In this document: positions 12,437 to 22,010 of the stretch, one piece after another
How positions within the stretch are numbered: position 1 is the first letter of the stretch
How the letters are laid out: each line of letters starts with the position of its first letter
Origin: Chromera velia
Taxonomy: Eukaryota > Sar > Chromeraceae
DNA length: 37,500 bases
Assembly: GCA_018398765.1 (NCBI GenBank)
Contig: JAHBMJ010005870.1
Location: forward strand, 1 to 37,500
Direction of reading: 5' to 3'
Made by a program: the position numbers and the translations under genes
The notes under the pieces: generated by a model
The model's input: the letters and a program-made list of their open reading frames with translations, nothing else
Databases searched by the model: none
What the model was told of the DNA's origin: nothing

Positions 12437-12445
12437 TATATAAAA
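12437..12445 (+). promoter_or_regulatory. Possible TATA box
   Basis: TATATAAAA lies 67 nt upstream of the ATG proposed for the next gene (12512). The distance fits a core promoter with a short 5' UTR, but the region is AT-rich and such strings occur by chance. Confidence 0.25.
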
Positions 12446-12511
12446 TTTCATATGTTCCATGGATGCCGCGCGTGTTACATCAATTTGTATATACATACAT
12501 GATATGTCTAT

Positions 12512-14810
12512 ATGTACATCATAGTGGTTGTTGCTCTAGTTGCTGCTGCGGAAACGCACAGTCAGGTAAGTGAAGTCCTGCGATGGCGCACGCACTCATG
12601 TATATGCTTACTCCACTCTACATGCAATGCGTGCGAACTGACTTATTAATAGCTAGTTAATTGTAGACTTAGTCTTGCTTAGTCTTAGACTACGTCCTCT
12701 AGGAGGGTCATTGAAAGTAGTACCCAATGAACAGTCTATATTCGAGGCTGCTAGACGGAACAATGCATGTATGTAAAGACAGTTACTCCAAGGCCTTATA
12801 CAACCAGGCAGGCTGAGTGACCCTCAGGGCCTTACCACTGTTGCCAGATAAAAACATGAGGGGGGTCAATTGTTAAACTTTCGAAACAATGATGATTGAG
12901 GGTTTAAATTTGTTGTACATGCCGCGTTCCCATGTATAATGGGCAGATCTAGCCTTAGTTAGTAGTTTGAACTCTCAAAACATATTTCAAAACAGATTGC
13001 AAGCCGGTTGAAGCACAAAATTACGTCCTTGCACATACAAAGCGTACACACTAACTCATGCACTTCAATTGATGCATTTATCCTTTTTTTTTGTATGCAT
13101 ATGCATGCATATACATGCATATGTCTTCCTTCCTCTCAACCATGCAGTTGATCAGCAGAAGCAGCACTATCAGCATGAGGGCACATGAGGGAGACAGAGG
13201 GGATTGTAGAGAGACCCATCACCAGGAGTTGTTGGACATGTTGGATTCTATGATCACAGATAGACTGGAGGAGAGTGAGGTTGTACGCCAACAGACGACA
13301 TGCCCACAGTCTCAAAGACACCTTGTCACCAAGCCACACTTCGCATGCAGGGCTGGAGAGGGAGAGGAAAAGGAATTATATCACAAGCCGGAACATGATG
13401 GAGGAGAGGGGGGCATGCGGCCGTCGGTTGGAGCACAGTGGGGGCAGGACTTTGTGGCTTCGAAGCCTGAGTTTGGTATGCGCTCTCCGTCTACATGTTT
13501 CTTTCGAGGTCTTTGTCTGGAAGGCAAGCCGATCACTATTGATGGCTTGCTGCCCCAAACCTGATGAGACTTTTGAAGTAAAAGGTAGGGGATAAGACGG
13601 GCATCCCTTTTTGGATACAGCGCCTCATCTACGTGGGGGAACAGCTCGAGGATGGGCGGTAGTGAAGTGATCACAATATCTGAGGAGACGGAGCGCATTA
13701 GAGTACATTTTCTCTTCAATTCGTGCATTTATTCATTTAAAAGAAAACATGCGTCCTAGAATTGCATTCATTCATTCTATTCTGTGAACGCTTCTCCCCC
13801 TGTCCTTCAAGCCTTCCGAATCGCCAGGACAAATTATCTTTCGATCCGAGGATGGGCCTTTATTTTTATTTTTAAAAGAGTGCATGAAGGCACCGTGAAT
13901 ATACATACAACGGTGGGCATTGCATGACCTTGTGAATGTGTAGAACCTCATATATACATGCTCTATGCATCCTCTTTAAGATCTGTTTCAGTTGATTCGC
14001 ATCACTCAGAAAGAACCGTGTACCCGTTTTCTTTCGGCAGCAGGCTGGATCTCATGATATGGCAGCATACAGTGCGGTCCGGGATCGAACAGAAAGGAAG
14101 AGGGCGAAGACAGGAGGAGATGATAATGATGATAATGCCTTTCAGGTTGGCTATACTTACACTTCTTCTGCATCGCTACCCGCCCATTCCTCTGCTTAAT
14201 GATTTTTATTTTTTAGCTGGCCGAATTCTTGGAGTGGAGTGTAGCTCTAGCGGAGAGAGGATTATCGAGTTGATATACATCTTCCTCTGGCGACAGATTT
14301 CAGAACGACCATGCATGCGGATTGGAAAGGCTCCAAGAAACAACAAAAGGCTGGACCCATTGTGATACATACCCTCAAATAAGTTAGTCTGATTAGGTTG
14401 AACGCTAGGTTAAACGTAAGAACCATGCATGGCTAATTTTGTTTTTCTCTTTTAGAATCAGCCTGCATACATGCATATATATGCAAGCAAAAACGTTTTC
14501 AACAACTCATAACAAATTGTGCCGCTTTTGTGTTTAAGACTCAATTAGCTTTCATTCTATTTCGCCTCAGGACACTTTCACTGGTTTATAGGACTGCATT
14601 GCAATGGACTGCCAGGTGAATGAAGTCAATGATTTTGAACGTCACCACAGAAGTACATCGAGCATTTGCCTTGCTGCTGTCCTGTCTTCTCTGCCTTGTA
14701 ACACCCAACACATATATACATACACACACACACACACACATACACACACACACACATACATATACACACTAACGCACACACACACACATACACACACATA
14801 TACACTAACG

Positions 14811-14849
<39 letters not shown>

Positions 14850-16534
14850 ACACACATACACATACATACATACACACACACATGCTGACACAGCATGCGT
14901 TTTTAAGATCAATGATCAAGCGTTCGAATGCACATTCGCGCAAATGGATTCCTTGTGTTTCACAACTTATTTTGACGTTTCTCTGCAGCAATATACTTTC
15001 TCAGCCGTTTCAACAACGCTGCACATGATCAGAATTTGATATCACCCACTTCTAGTTAGTCTTTTTCTGTTTTTTCGATCCCTTTTCCTAGCAGTGACAA
15101 CAAAAATGAGAGAAAAGGTTAAGTGTTTTCTTCTTGAGATTGTGTTAACGTTTTCTCGTGGACAGGTGAGTCGGTTTTTTTTTTAATGTTTACTTTCTTT
15201 TTTTAGCTTCTTGCCCTCTTTTGCCTCATCCCTACAGAGTCACAAGACGTCAAGCAAGGTGTAAAACCCTCCAAGTGAGTGTTCCCCGTCTTCTATCTGT
15301 ATAGGTTCTTTTTTGACTCAACAATTTCGACTTATATCCAGTTCACCAATTTAAGGCCGAATAAGTCGACAAATGCATCACATTACAAGGGTGTACCGAG
15401 GTCGATGCTTTCATGCTCCCCGGAGTAAGGCCCGCTTTGCATTCATGCATACAATCTTCCTTTGTTCACGGTGAAAAAACTGGATGTTGAGAAAAAGCCA
15501 GACATCTACTTATGACAGTTTCCCTCTCCTAGGCCCTGTGCGTCCTTCCCCCTTCGCTGTGTCTTGTTTGTGTATCGATATGCTTTCCTCTTTGCAGGAC
15601 CCCCCTGGTGAGAGGAACTGACGCCGCAACATTCCGCTTCAGTCCTTTGAATGGCCGTTATGTTTCTATCCTTCATGCTTTCCAGGGGGGACCTCTTTTT
15701 TTGCTGCCTTCTCCCCCTCTTGCGAACCTGTACGGTGCTTGCATGGCCACAGCATCTTCATGATGCTGCAGGGCGCGGTCCAACAGGGAGTTGCCCACCA
15801 GGCAATGTAAGTAATCACTGTGGCGATGATGGACCTGAGCTCGCAATGCAATGCAGGCTGAGCCGCATGGTAACAACAGGAAGAGCAAAGCAGCTAAGTG
15901 CCAGCGCATAGAGAACAAACACAAGATGAACCTTTTTAAGACAGAGCTCGCCCTGTTAGATGAGGGGGGGGGGGGAAAGAGAGAAGTGCAAAGAGTGAGG
16001 AGATTCATCCATCGTGGGGGGAAATGAACTGAGTGCAGGGATCAAAAAGGAAAAAAAAAAAGGTAGATGCGTGGGTGGGGTCGGAAGCGAAAGAGAATTT
16101 CTCTCTCTCCCTCCCTTCTTCTCTCTAATAAAGACAATCGATCCATCGAATCGGATGTCCATATGATCTGAAAGAATTTATATACAGTACTGTTTGTTGA
16201 CTCGCCTACGTAACTTTACACCAAGAAGTTCCACCTTACAGGAGGTATGAAGACAAAAAGAGGGAGGCTGAGAATTTGATCGAAACTGCACCTCCATCGG
16301 GATGGACCCCTTTGTTTTCTTCCGTTCCTGTACGTCTCTTTCTTTCCATGCATGTAACTTTTCAAAGTACGTGAGTATATATGCATATACACGTGTATCT
16401 CTGCATCGAGTTTATCCCCTTTGAGGCATCTCTTGATTCATCGACGCTACGTTTTCTTCCGGACCCTTTTTCTCGTGTTCTGTTTCTATGGTGTGTCCAC
16501 TCAGTTTTTTGTGAAGCGAAGTCAGCGTATATAG
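12512..16534 (+). CDS. Many-exon gene for a small, possibly secreted or membrane protein (~254 aa)
   Basis: Phase-consistent exons: 12512-12565, 13148-13279, 14041-14145, 14217-14268, 15092-15165, 15207-15274, 15598-15607, 15753-15806, 15857-15954, 16242-16329 and 16505-16534 (765 nt including stop). Exon 1 reads MYIIVVVALVAAAETHSQ, a signal-peptide-like start, and ends at a strong donor GTAAGTGA. Later parts include an acidic helix (exon 2), a Lys/Arg-rich segment with GDDNDDN (exon 3), a hydrophobic segment spanning exons 5-6, and a basic, coiled-coil-like stretch in exons 9-10 (KHKMNLFKTEL, RYEDKKREAENLIE). Exons 9 and 10 join through a split Leu codon. Donors after exons 2, 3, 4 and 9 are GTTGTA, GTTGGC, GTTGAT and GTTAGA, so those joins are weaker; intron 5 is only 41 nt. 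Two shorter genes are also possible, one stopping at 14273 and one starting at the ATG at 15106. Family not recognised. Confidence 0.5.
14712..14884 (+). repeat. (CA)n / CACATA microsatellite
   Basis: A 170-bp mixture of CA and ACATAC repeats lies in the proposed intron between exons 4 and 5. Open frames reading Thr-His or Val-Cys through it on both strands are artefacts. Confidence 0.9.
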
Positions 16535-16715
16535 TCTCTCTTTCGATCCCTCATAGATAGTCTGTCATCCGGCGTTTCTTAGGCTTTTTAAAACTCGCTT
16601 AAGTATCAGGCCTCGCATATAAGAACGGTGAAAGGGTGTATACGAGTGACAAGATCAAAGTCTAGATCAAAGTGAGAAGGAACTCGAGCTGTAATCATAG
16701 GATTGTCATTTAATT

Positions 16716-16723
16716 GTTATACA
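16716..16723 (+). repeat. Left 8-bp target-site duplication
   Basis: GTTATACA directly precedes the element terminus CAAGGTTGC and is repeated exactly at 19570-19577. Confidence 0.85.
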
Positions 16724-17283
16724 CAAGGTTGCTTTTTCCTCCGGCTATAACCCTTTGTGGCCGGCTATATGGCCGGCCGGCCGGCCAGAGACGTTGGTTA
16801 CATACTGGCCATGGCAAAAAAAAAAGGAAAAAATTGATACACCCCTAACACTAAGCTATGAAGTTTTTAGAATCAATCAAAATGCTGCCATCTTCGCCAT
16901 CTTTGATCAAGATTAAGACCATCTTCGGAAGCTCCTTGTATTTTCACTAATATAAAAAATGTATCGCATTTTAATTGCATTCTTAAGAGCCGCGCACTAA
17001 AGATTATTGGAAACCTGGTTTTCAAAGGGGGGGGGGAGAGGTGGTTTGTAATTTGTTAACCACCTAGGTTGCACCCCCCTAGGAACCCCCTTTCCCTCAA
17101 ATGATTGAAAGCGTTGCTTCTATTGAAACACTCATCACTAAATTTAATTTGGACATCTAATGAATTTCAAAATGTATGTATGTTGCGACATTCATCAAGG
17201 GGCCTCAAACTTCAAAAATGGCTCGCACTGAGGAGGAGAGAGGTACCTTTTTCCATCTATCCCTCCGCATTCTATTACGCAAT

Positions 17284-17966
17284 CCATCTATCCATCCCAG
17301 GGCCTCTGGCCCTCACTCACTCCATCCATCCCTCCCTCACTCACTCCATCACTCCATCAATTTATGCATCCATCTAGTGCATCCATTCATCCATCCATCC
17401 ATCCATCCTAGCATCCATCTATTCATCCATCCATCTATCTATCCATCCATCTATTCATCCATCTATCCATCCATCCATCCTTCAGTCACTCCCTCATTCC
17501 ATCTACCATCATCTACCCATCCCTCCCCGTCCCTCCCTCACTCAGTCCATGAATCCATCCCTCACTCACTCCATCACTCCATCCATCAATTTATCTATCC
17601 TTCCCCCTCTCCTTTCCTCTATCCATCCATCCATCCATCTATCCATCCATCCGTCTGTCCGTTTGTCCGTCCTTCACTCCATATATCAATCCATCCGTCA
17701 CTCACTCTATCTATCCATCCATCCCTCACTCACTCTATCACTCCATCCATCCACCCATCCATTCCTCCTCACTCCATCCCTCCATCCACCTATCCATCCC
17801 TCACTCACTCCATCTATGCATCCCTCAATATCTCTCACTCGTTCCATCATTCGATCCATCCATCCATCCATCCACCCACCCACCCACCCACCCACCCATC
17901 CATCCATCCCTCCATCCATCCATCCATCCATCCATCCTAGTATCCATCCATCCATCCATCCATCAG
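17284..17966 (+). repeat. (ATCC)n tetranucleotide array with interruptions
   Basis: About 680 bp of ATCC/CATC repeats with variants (CTCACTC, CACC, TATC) lie inside the hAT-like element. Very long open frames of Pro-Ser-Ile-His on the plus strand and Trp-Met-Asp-Gly on the minus strand come from the absence of stops in this repeat and are not genes. Confidence 0.9.
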
Positions 17967-18106
17967 AGTATTGAGTGCAAAGAAAACTAACGGAGAGCAT
18001 GCATGCATGCATATATTATACATTGAGTGGAAAGAAAGGCAACGGAGAGCATTGAGTAGAAAGAAAGGCACCTTGTTCTCCATAGCTTTACCACGTTTTC
18101 TTCAGA

Positions 18107-18915
18107 CAGTGGATGAAGAGCTTCTAGAAGCTCCCTACTCATCGCGGTAATGGGTTTCTAACACCAGATCTCCAAATTCAACACATCGCATACTAAGTCT
18201 GTCAGTCTGAGACAGTTACCCTCTCTTGGTAAACTTGGACACTTCAACACTGTTTGAGCCCGCTTTCTGCCTTGCTTTCCAGCTCACTGAGTCCACTGTC
18301 CATACTTCTGCAAGAATCCGTATGAACAGGCGACACTGCGCAGAAGAACATCGGCGAAGAAAAGGCTGCAACATACACTTATCTAAAGTGATATATCGGT
18401 TTGATGCTTGTGCTATGTGATATGCTAGCATGCGGGTGCTGATTTGTTTTTATGCAGCCTGCATGTACATTCATCTTTAGTGCCGCCGGCATAGCCTTTG
18501 GCTGCTCGTTGGCCGCCTTCGGCGGCCTCCGGCCACCTTTGATCAAGACTAAGACCATCTTCGGCAGCCTTCGATCAAGCGTAGCTTAGTGTCAGGGGAA
18601 TAAAAATTGACCCCTAAATACCTCAAACCATTAGTTTTTCAATTTTTTTTTCTGCAAACGTTGACTGCTTTACATCCAATCTATCATTTTACTTTGCATT
18701 ACTTGGCCTGCTACAACTGCCAGTCGCACCTGTGTTTGGAACTTGAGGACGGAAAAATAAGCAAATAGACTTCATCCTTTTTGCAACAGCTGCTTCTCCA
18801 GCAGAGGCTGCCTGATTCACTTGGGGCGGTTACAAAAATGCTAAGGAATATTTGGGGGCAACGCCGGACAGAAAAGAAGCGACGGGAGATGGAAGGACAG
18901 CGGGCTGCAATCTAG
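18107..18915 (+). other. Exon-like fragment inside the hAT-like element
   Basis: Three stretches look like exons: 18107-18147 (TVDEELLEAPYSS), 18283-18319 (SLSPLSILLQES, after a good pyrimidine tract and CCAG) and 18790-18915 (LLLQQRLPDSLGAVTKML, then a basic helix ending at TAG). Splicing them keeps frame through 67 codons plus stop and gives a continuous, helix-rich sequence. The first stretch starts in phase 0, the same phase in which exon 10 of the upstream gene ends (16329), so a transcript reading into the element could splice to it in place of 16505-16534, giving about 312 aa. Alternatively it is a captured gene piece or chance. Confidence 0.35.
18213..18216 (+). other. Alternative acceptor for a 13-nt microexon (weak)
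   Basis: ACAG here followed by 13 nt and a GTAAAC donor would also keep phase between 18147 and 18283, shifting the next exon to another frame. The direct join 18147 to 18283 gives more protein-like sequence and is preferred. Confidence 0.1.
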
Positions 18916-19099
18916 CAAGTCCCCCCCCACCGACAAAAGTAGGAAACCAAAAACTCGCAGACCTCCCCCCATAAAAAGAGGCAGAGGGGACGGGAGAAAC
19001 CCCGCTTGATGAGGAAGGCAACATACAAATCATAGGTGCCCCCCCCCTAAAAACTCCCACTTCTTCTCCCCCTCCGTGAAGTTTGGCATGAACTCCCCT

Positions 19100-19395
19100 C
19101 CCCGCCGTGGTAGGGAGAGGCATCCCTACCCCTCTTTCCCAAGCTGGCATCCTCTCCCTCCTCTCTCTGCTCTCTGTTTTCTCCCCCCTCTTCTTCTCCT
19201 TCTTCTTCCCCCTCCTCTCTCTCCTTACCCCCCTCTCTTCCATTGTCCCCCCCCCTGCTCTCTCTCTTCTACTCTCCTCTTCTTCTTGCACTGAGCCTTA
19301 GCTCTCCCTCTTCTCTCCCCTATATTGTTCTCTTCCTCCTCTCTCTCTTCTACCCCTCTCTTCCTCCTCCATTCGCGTCTCCCTCCTTCTTTTTA
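19100..19395 (+). repeat. Polypyrimidine (CT-rich) tract
   Basis: Nearly 300 bases are almost purely C and T on the plus strand (CTCCTCTT-type runs), close to the right end of the hAT-like element. The minus-strand open frame across it (Glu/Arg-rich) is compositional. Confidence 0.75.
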
Positions 19396-19569
19396 GAGAC
19401 TGTCACTGTCTCTTAACCTAGAAATTTTGAGTGACAGTTGATGTCGAGGCGTCGGTTTACACAGTTTTTACTGAAGGGCTTTGGCCGGCCAGGGTCTGCT
19501 TAGCCGGCTTTGGCCGGCCGGCCGGCCAGCTGAAGCGTTTCATGGCCATCAAAAAAATTGGTAACCCTG

Positions 19570-19577
19570 GTTATACA
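19570..19577 (+). repeat. Right 8-bp target-site duplication
   Basis: GTTATACA, identical to 16716-16723, directly follows the element end ...AACCCTG. Confidence 0.85.
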
Positions 19578-20772
19578 TATCTTTAATTCACTAATTGTTA
19601 CAGTTAATTTATGCCTAGATTTCTCCATTATTAGATTCATTATGACTGGCAGGCCCTTCTACATTTTATTGCAATAATTCAATTTAAAGCATTTTATTTT
19701 GTTTTATACATAGTTTAGCTTAGTAATAAGCTTATAGTATTCAAGTTAATTGTATGTTCTAATTAAAGAAGAAGCATTTACAGTCTGGTTTGGGTCCCTT
19801 TAGTAATCATAGTTTAATTTTTTTTCGTTCTCTGACACCAAACTACTTTTGACCCTCAAACACTAGCTCAAACACTCCTAGCCATTCAAAGGCTAGACCG
19901 GAGTCAAAGCCCACTCTATACACTCGAAGAATTTCAACTCAAAATTTTATAGGGTCTACGCAACAATGAATCATGCAATCAAACATTGCAACAGACTTAG
20001 ACTTCAATGAATCCGTGCTAAATTTAATTCAACTTTAGATTCAATTTCAAGTTTGTCTAAGTTGCTGTTCTATTTATTTCTATTTATTTACTGTTTGATT
20101 CTGACAGTTTGCTAGACACTAGTAGACAGTTTGAAATTTGATAGAATTTATATTATATATGCTTTACATATATTTTATGAATCCTGATGGTCCATTGTCA
20201 GATATCGGCTAGGTGCACACCTACTAGTAGGTAAACACCAGTGAACATAATACTCAGCATATAACTATATGACATGGCATGCGTAGGATAGCCTTAATGT
20301 TCCGATCCTAGTTCCAGCCGCCGCGGCAGCCGGGTTTTTCCCGCGGTCCACTACTGGCCAGGGATCGGCTTGCGGTCGGTATCATGTGATGATTTATGCC
20401 ACGTCTACAAGAGGGATGGTTTCAGTCACGTTGAGTGGTTTGTGAAACGATCTCGCGATTAGTGGAAGAGAACGAAGAATCCTGACAATTGATCTAAGAG
20501 TACTAAGTGAGTCGAGATCCAGTGCGCCGATCGACGGCCGGCAGAGATTAGCAAAGAGAAACGAAAATTACCGCAAGGCCAGGCCCATGACGATCGATCC
20601 ACTCGATCTTATACATACAAAAAAGCACTTGGTTCCCTCATTCACAGGTGGACAAAGGAATAAATTCGAACACCCATGCAGTCACTTGATCGTTCATCAC
20701 GGATTTTACACAGTGATACAGAACGGAGAATGAGAACGTCGGGTGTCTGTCTGTGCGGATTCGCAGTTTCCA
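19578..20772. other. AT-rich intergenic region, no gene seen
   Basis: The left two thirds are AT-rich without open frames of note. From about 20310 the GC content rises (a CCGCCGCGGCAGCC patch), approaching the 3' end of the minus-strand PIG-H gene, so the last few hundred bases probably include its 3' UTR. Confidence 0.4.
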
Positions 20773-22010
20773 CTAGCCGAAATCTTCAGCAGGGAGGACC
20801 TTGCTTGGACTGGTATGCTCAGTAACCACACCGTTCTGGTTTTCCCCTCCAACTTTATCCTTCCCGTCTTCGGGAGGGCTCTCCCCTCTGTCTCTGCTGG
20901 GCTGCTTGACACTTCCACTGCCATTCCCCCGCGCTTCCCTTGCAACTTGATGTCTGTACACAATTCCCTCGGAGCCACCATGCTTCGTTTCGACTCCGTG
21001 AGAACCTTCCCGCTCCTCGCCCTCCTCAACTTCTACCACCTGCCCCTCCAGATTCCGTCTCTCACTTCCTCCGCCATCATTCAGATCGAGACGCTCACCT
21101 AGTGAGTGAGGGTTCCCACTAACCGGCATGTCAAAAGCGCTAGTTGCACCAATCCCGCTCTGACTGTCTTTCCCGTCTCTTTGCTGCTGCCCTTCCTCTC
21201 TCTTTCTTTCCCTTTCCTCAGGACTCTGTGCACCCCCTTCGGTTTCGGTTTCGCCTTCCCCCCGCGCCGGTGGACCTGCTCGGAGTTCGACAGCTGAAGT
21301 CGACTCTTGCCCCCCATGCAGGCTCCCTGGCGGGGGATTGTGATGGGGGGGAGGCTGTGCTCTCACGGGCGAATAGAGCAGAGGGGGCAGAGACGAAGCG
21401 GGAGGAGGGGGACCAGGAGGTCTTGACGGGGGGGCTGCAGAAGAAGAAGCAGGGACTCCTCCCCGTCCTCCCCCACTGTCGAATGCAGGCACCCCCTCCC
21501 CTGCAGGGCCCCCGGGTGCTGAACAAAGAAGGGGGGCGCTTCGGGCTATTGGGAGAAGGGGGCGCGACCCCTGTGCTGATGTGAGAGGCTGGAGACCGAT
21601 CAGCGCAGGGGATGGCGGTACTGAAACCATCTGGGCCACTCTTTCTAAAGTCAGCTGCTGGCCCCGGAAAGCGAGAGTATCGGCATGGTCGCGTGGAAGC
21701 GCACTCGCACGTGGAGGTGTGAGGGGGGGAAGAGGACAGAGGGCGTCTAAATCGCACACTATTTCGTCAGGGACAGGAGATCCCCCCTCATCTGTATTCG
21801 AAGGTTCACCCCCAGTTGCGGCCGACTGGAGATACACGCGGCAACCGGGGGCAATTGCAAGTCCCTGAAAGGCGGAACGCGAACCTGCCTGGAGTGCCCC
21901 CCCCCTCATCGCTGTTGAATTTCGTTTGCTGTGGGGGTCCTGGGAGATGTCGGGGTAGCACGAGGATAGTGCAGGTGTCTGCTGCACGATCGACAGTGAC
22001 AGGGAGCTCC
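20773..22010 (-). other. Low-complexity extension of PIG-H
   Basis: This part of the last exon encodes ~400 residues rich in Pro, Ser, Gly and Glu with no recognised domain. It is continuously open in the same frame as the conserved C-terminal helix, so it reads as a genuine extension, but an unrecognised splice that removes part of it cannot be excluded. Confidence 0.6.

Larger units (their letters stand above)
16724..19569. mobile_element. hAT-like non-autonomous DNA transposon, 2846 bp
   Basis: The left end begins CAAGGTTGC and the right end, read on the minus strand, begins CAGGGTTACC, giving short imperfect terminal inverted repeats of the form CARGGTTRC. A perfect 8-bp duplication, GTTATACA, flanks it (16716-16723 and 19570-19577); 8-bp duplications with such ends are typical of hAT transposons. 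A GGCC palindromic cluster sits 47 bp inside the left end (16771-16786) and 42 bp inside the right end (19512-19527), a symmetric subterminal arrangement. A motif TTTGATCAAGAYTAAGACC occurs at about 16901 and 18537, and a CCCCTRACACTAAGCTA motif occurs in opposite orientations near 16845 and 18585. No transposase is seen. Cargo includes the ATCC array and an exon-like fragment. Confidence 0.75.

Noticed and set aside
13275-13595. Alternative plus-strand frame (ending ...ETFEVKGRG) overlapping exon 2 of the small-exon gene
   Set aside because: It is protein-like in part, but its upstream section lacks an entry site that keeps phase with the signal-peptide exon and its GTAGGG donor has no matching downstream exon.
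14604-14991. Thr-His and Cys-Val frames on both strands
   Set aside because: Pure products of the CA/TG microsatellite.
17176-17974. Long Pro-Ser-Ile-His open frames (up to 254 codons) and the minus-strand Trp-Met-Asp-Gly frame
   Set aside because: They are translations of the ATCC repeat, which lacks stops in several frames.
18830-19291. Minus-strand 153-codon Glu/Arg-rich frame
   Set aside because: It reads the purine strand of the polypyrimidine tract and overlaps the plus-strand exon-like segment; no splice signals or protein-like content.
21144-21757. Open frames on both strands inside 20773-22059
   Set aside because: Shadows of the last PIG-H exon in other frames.
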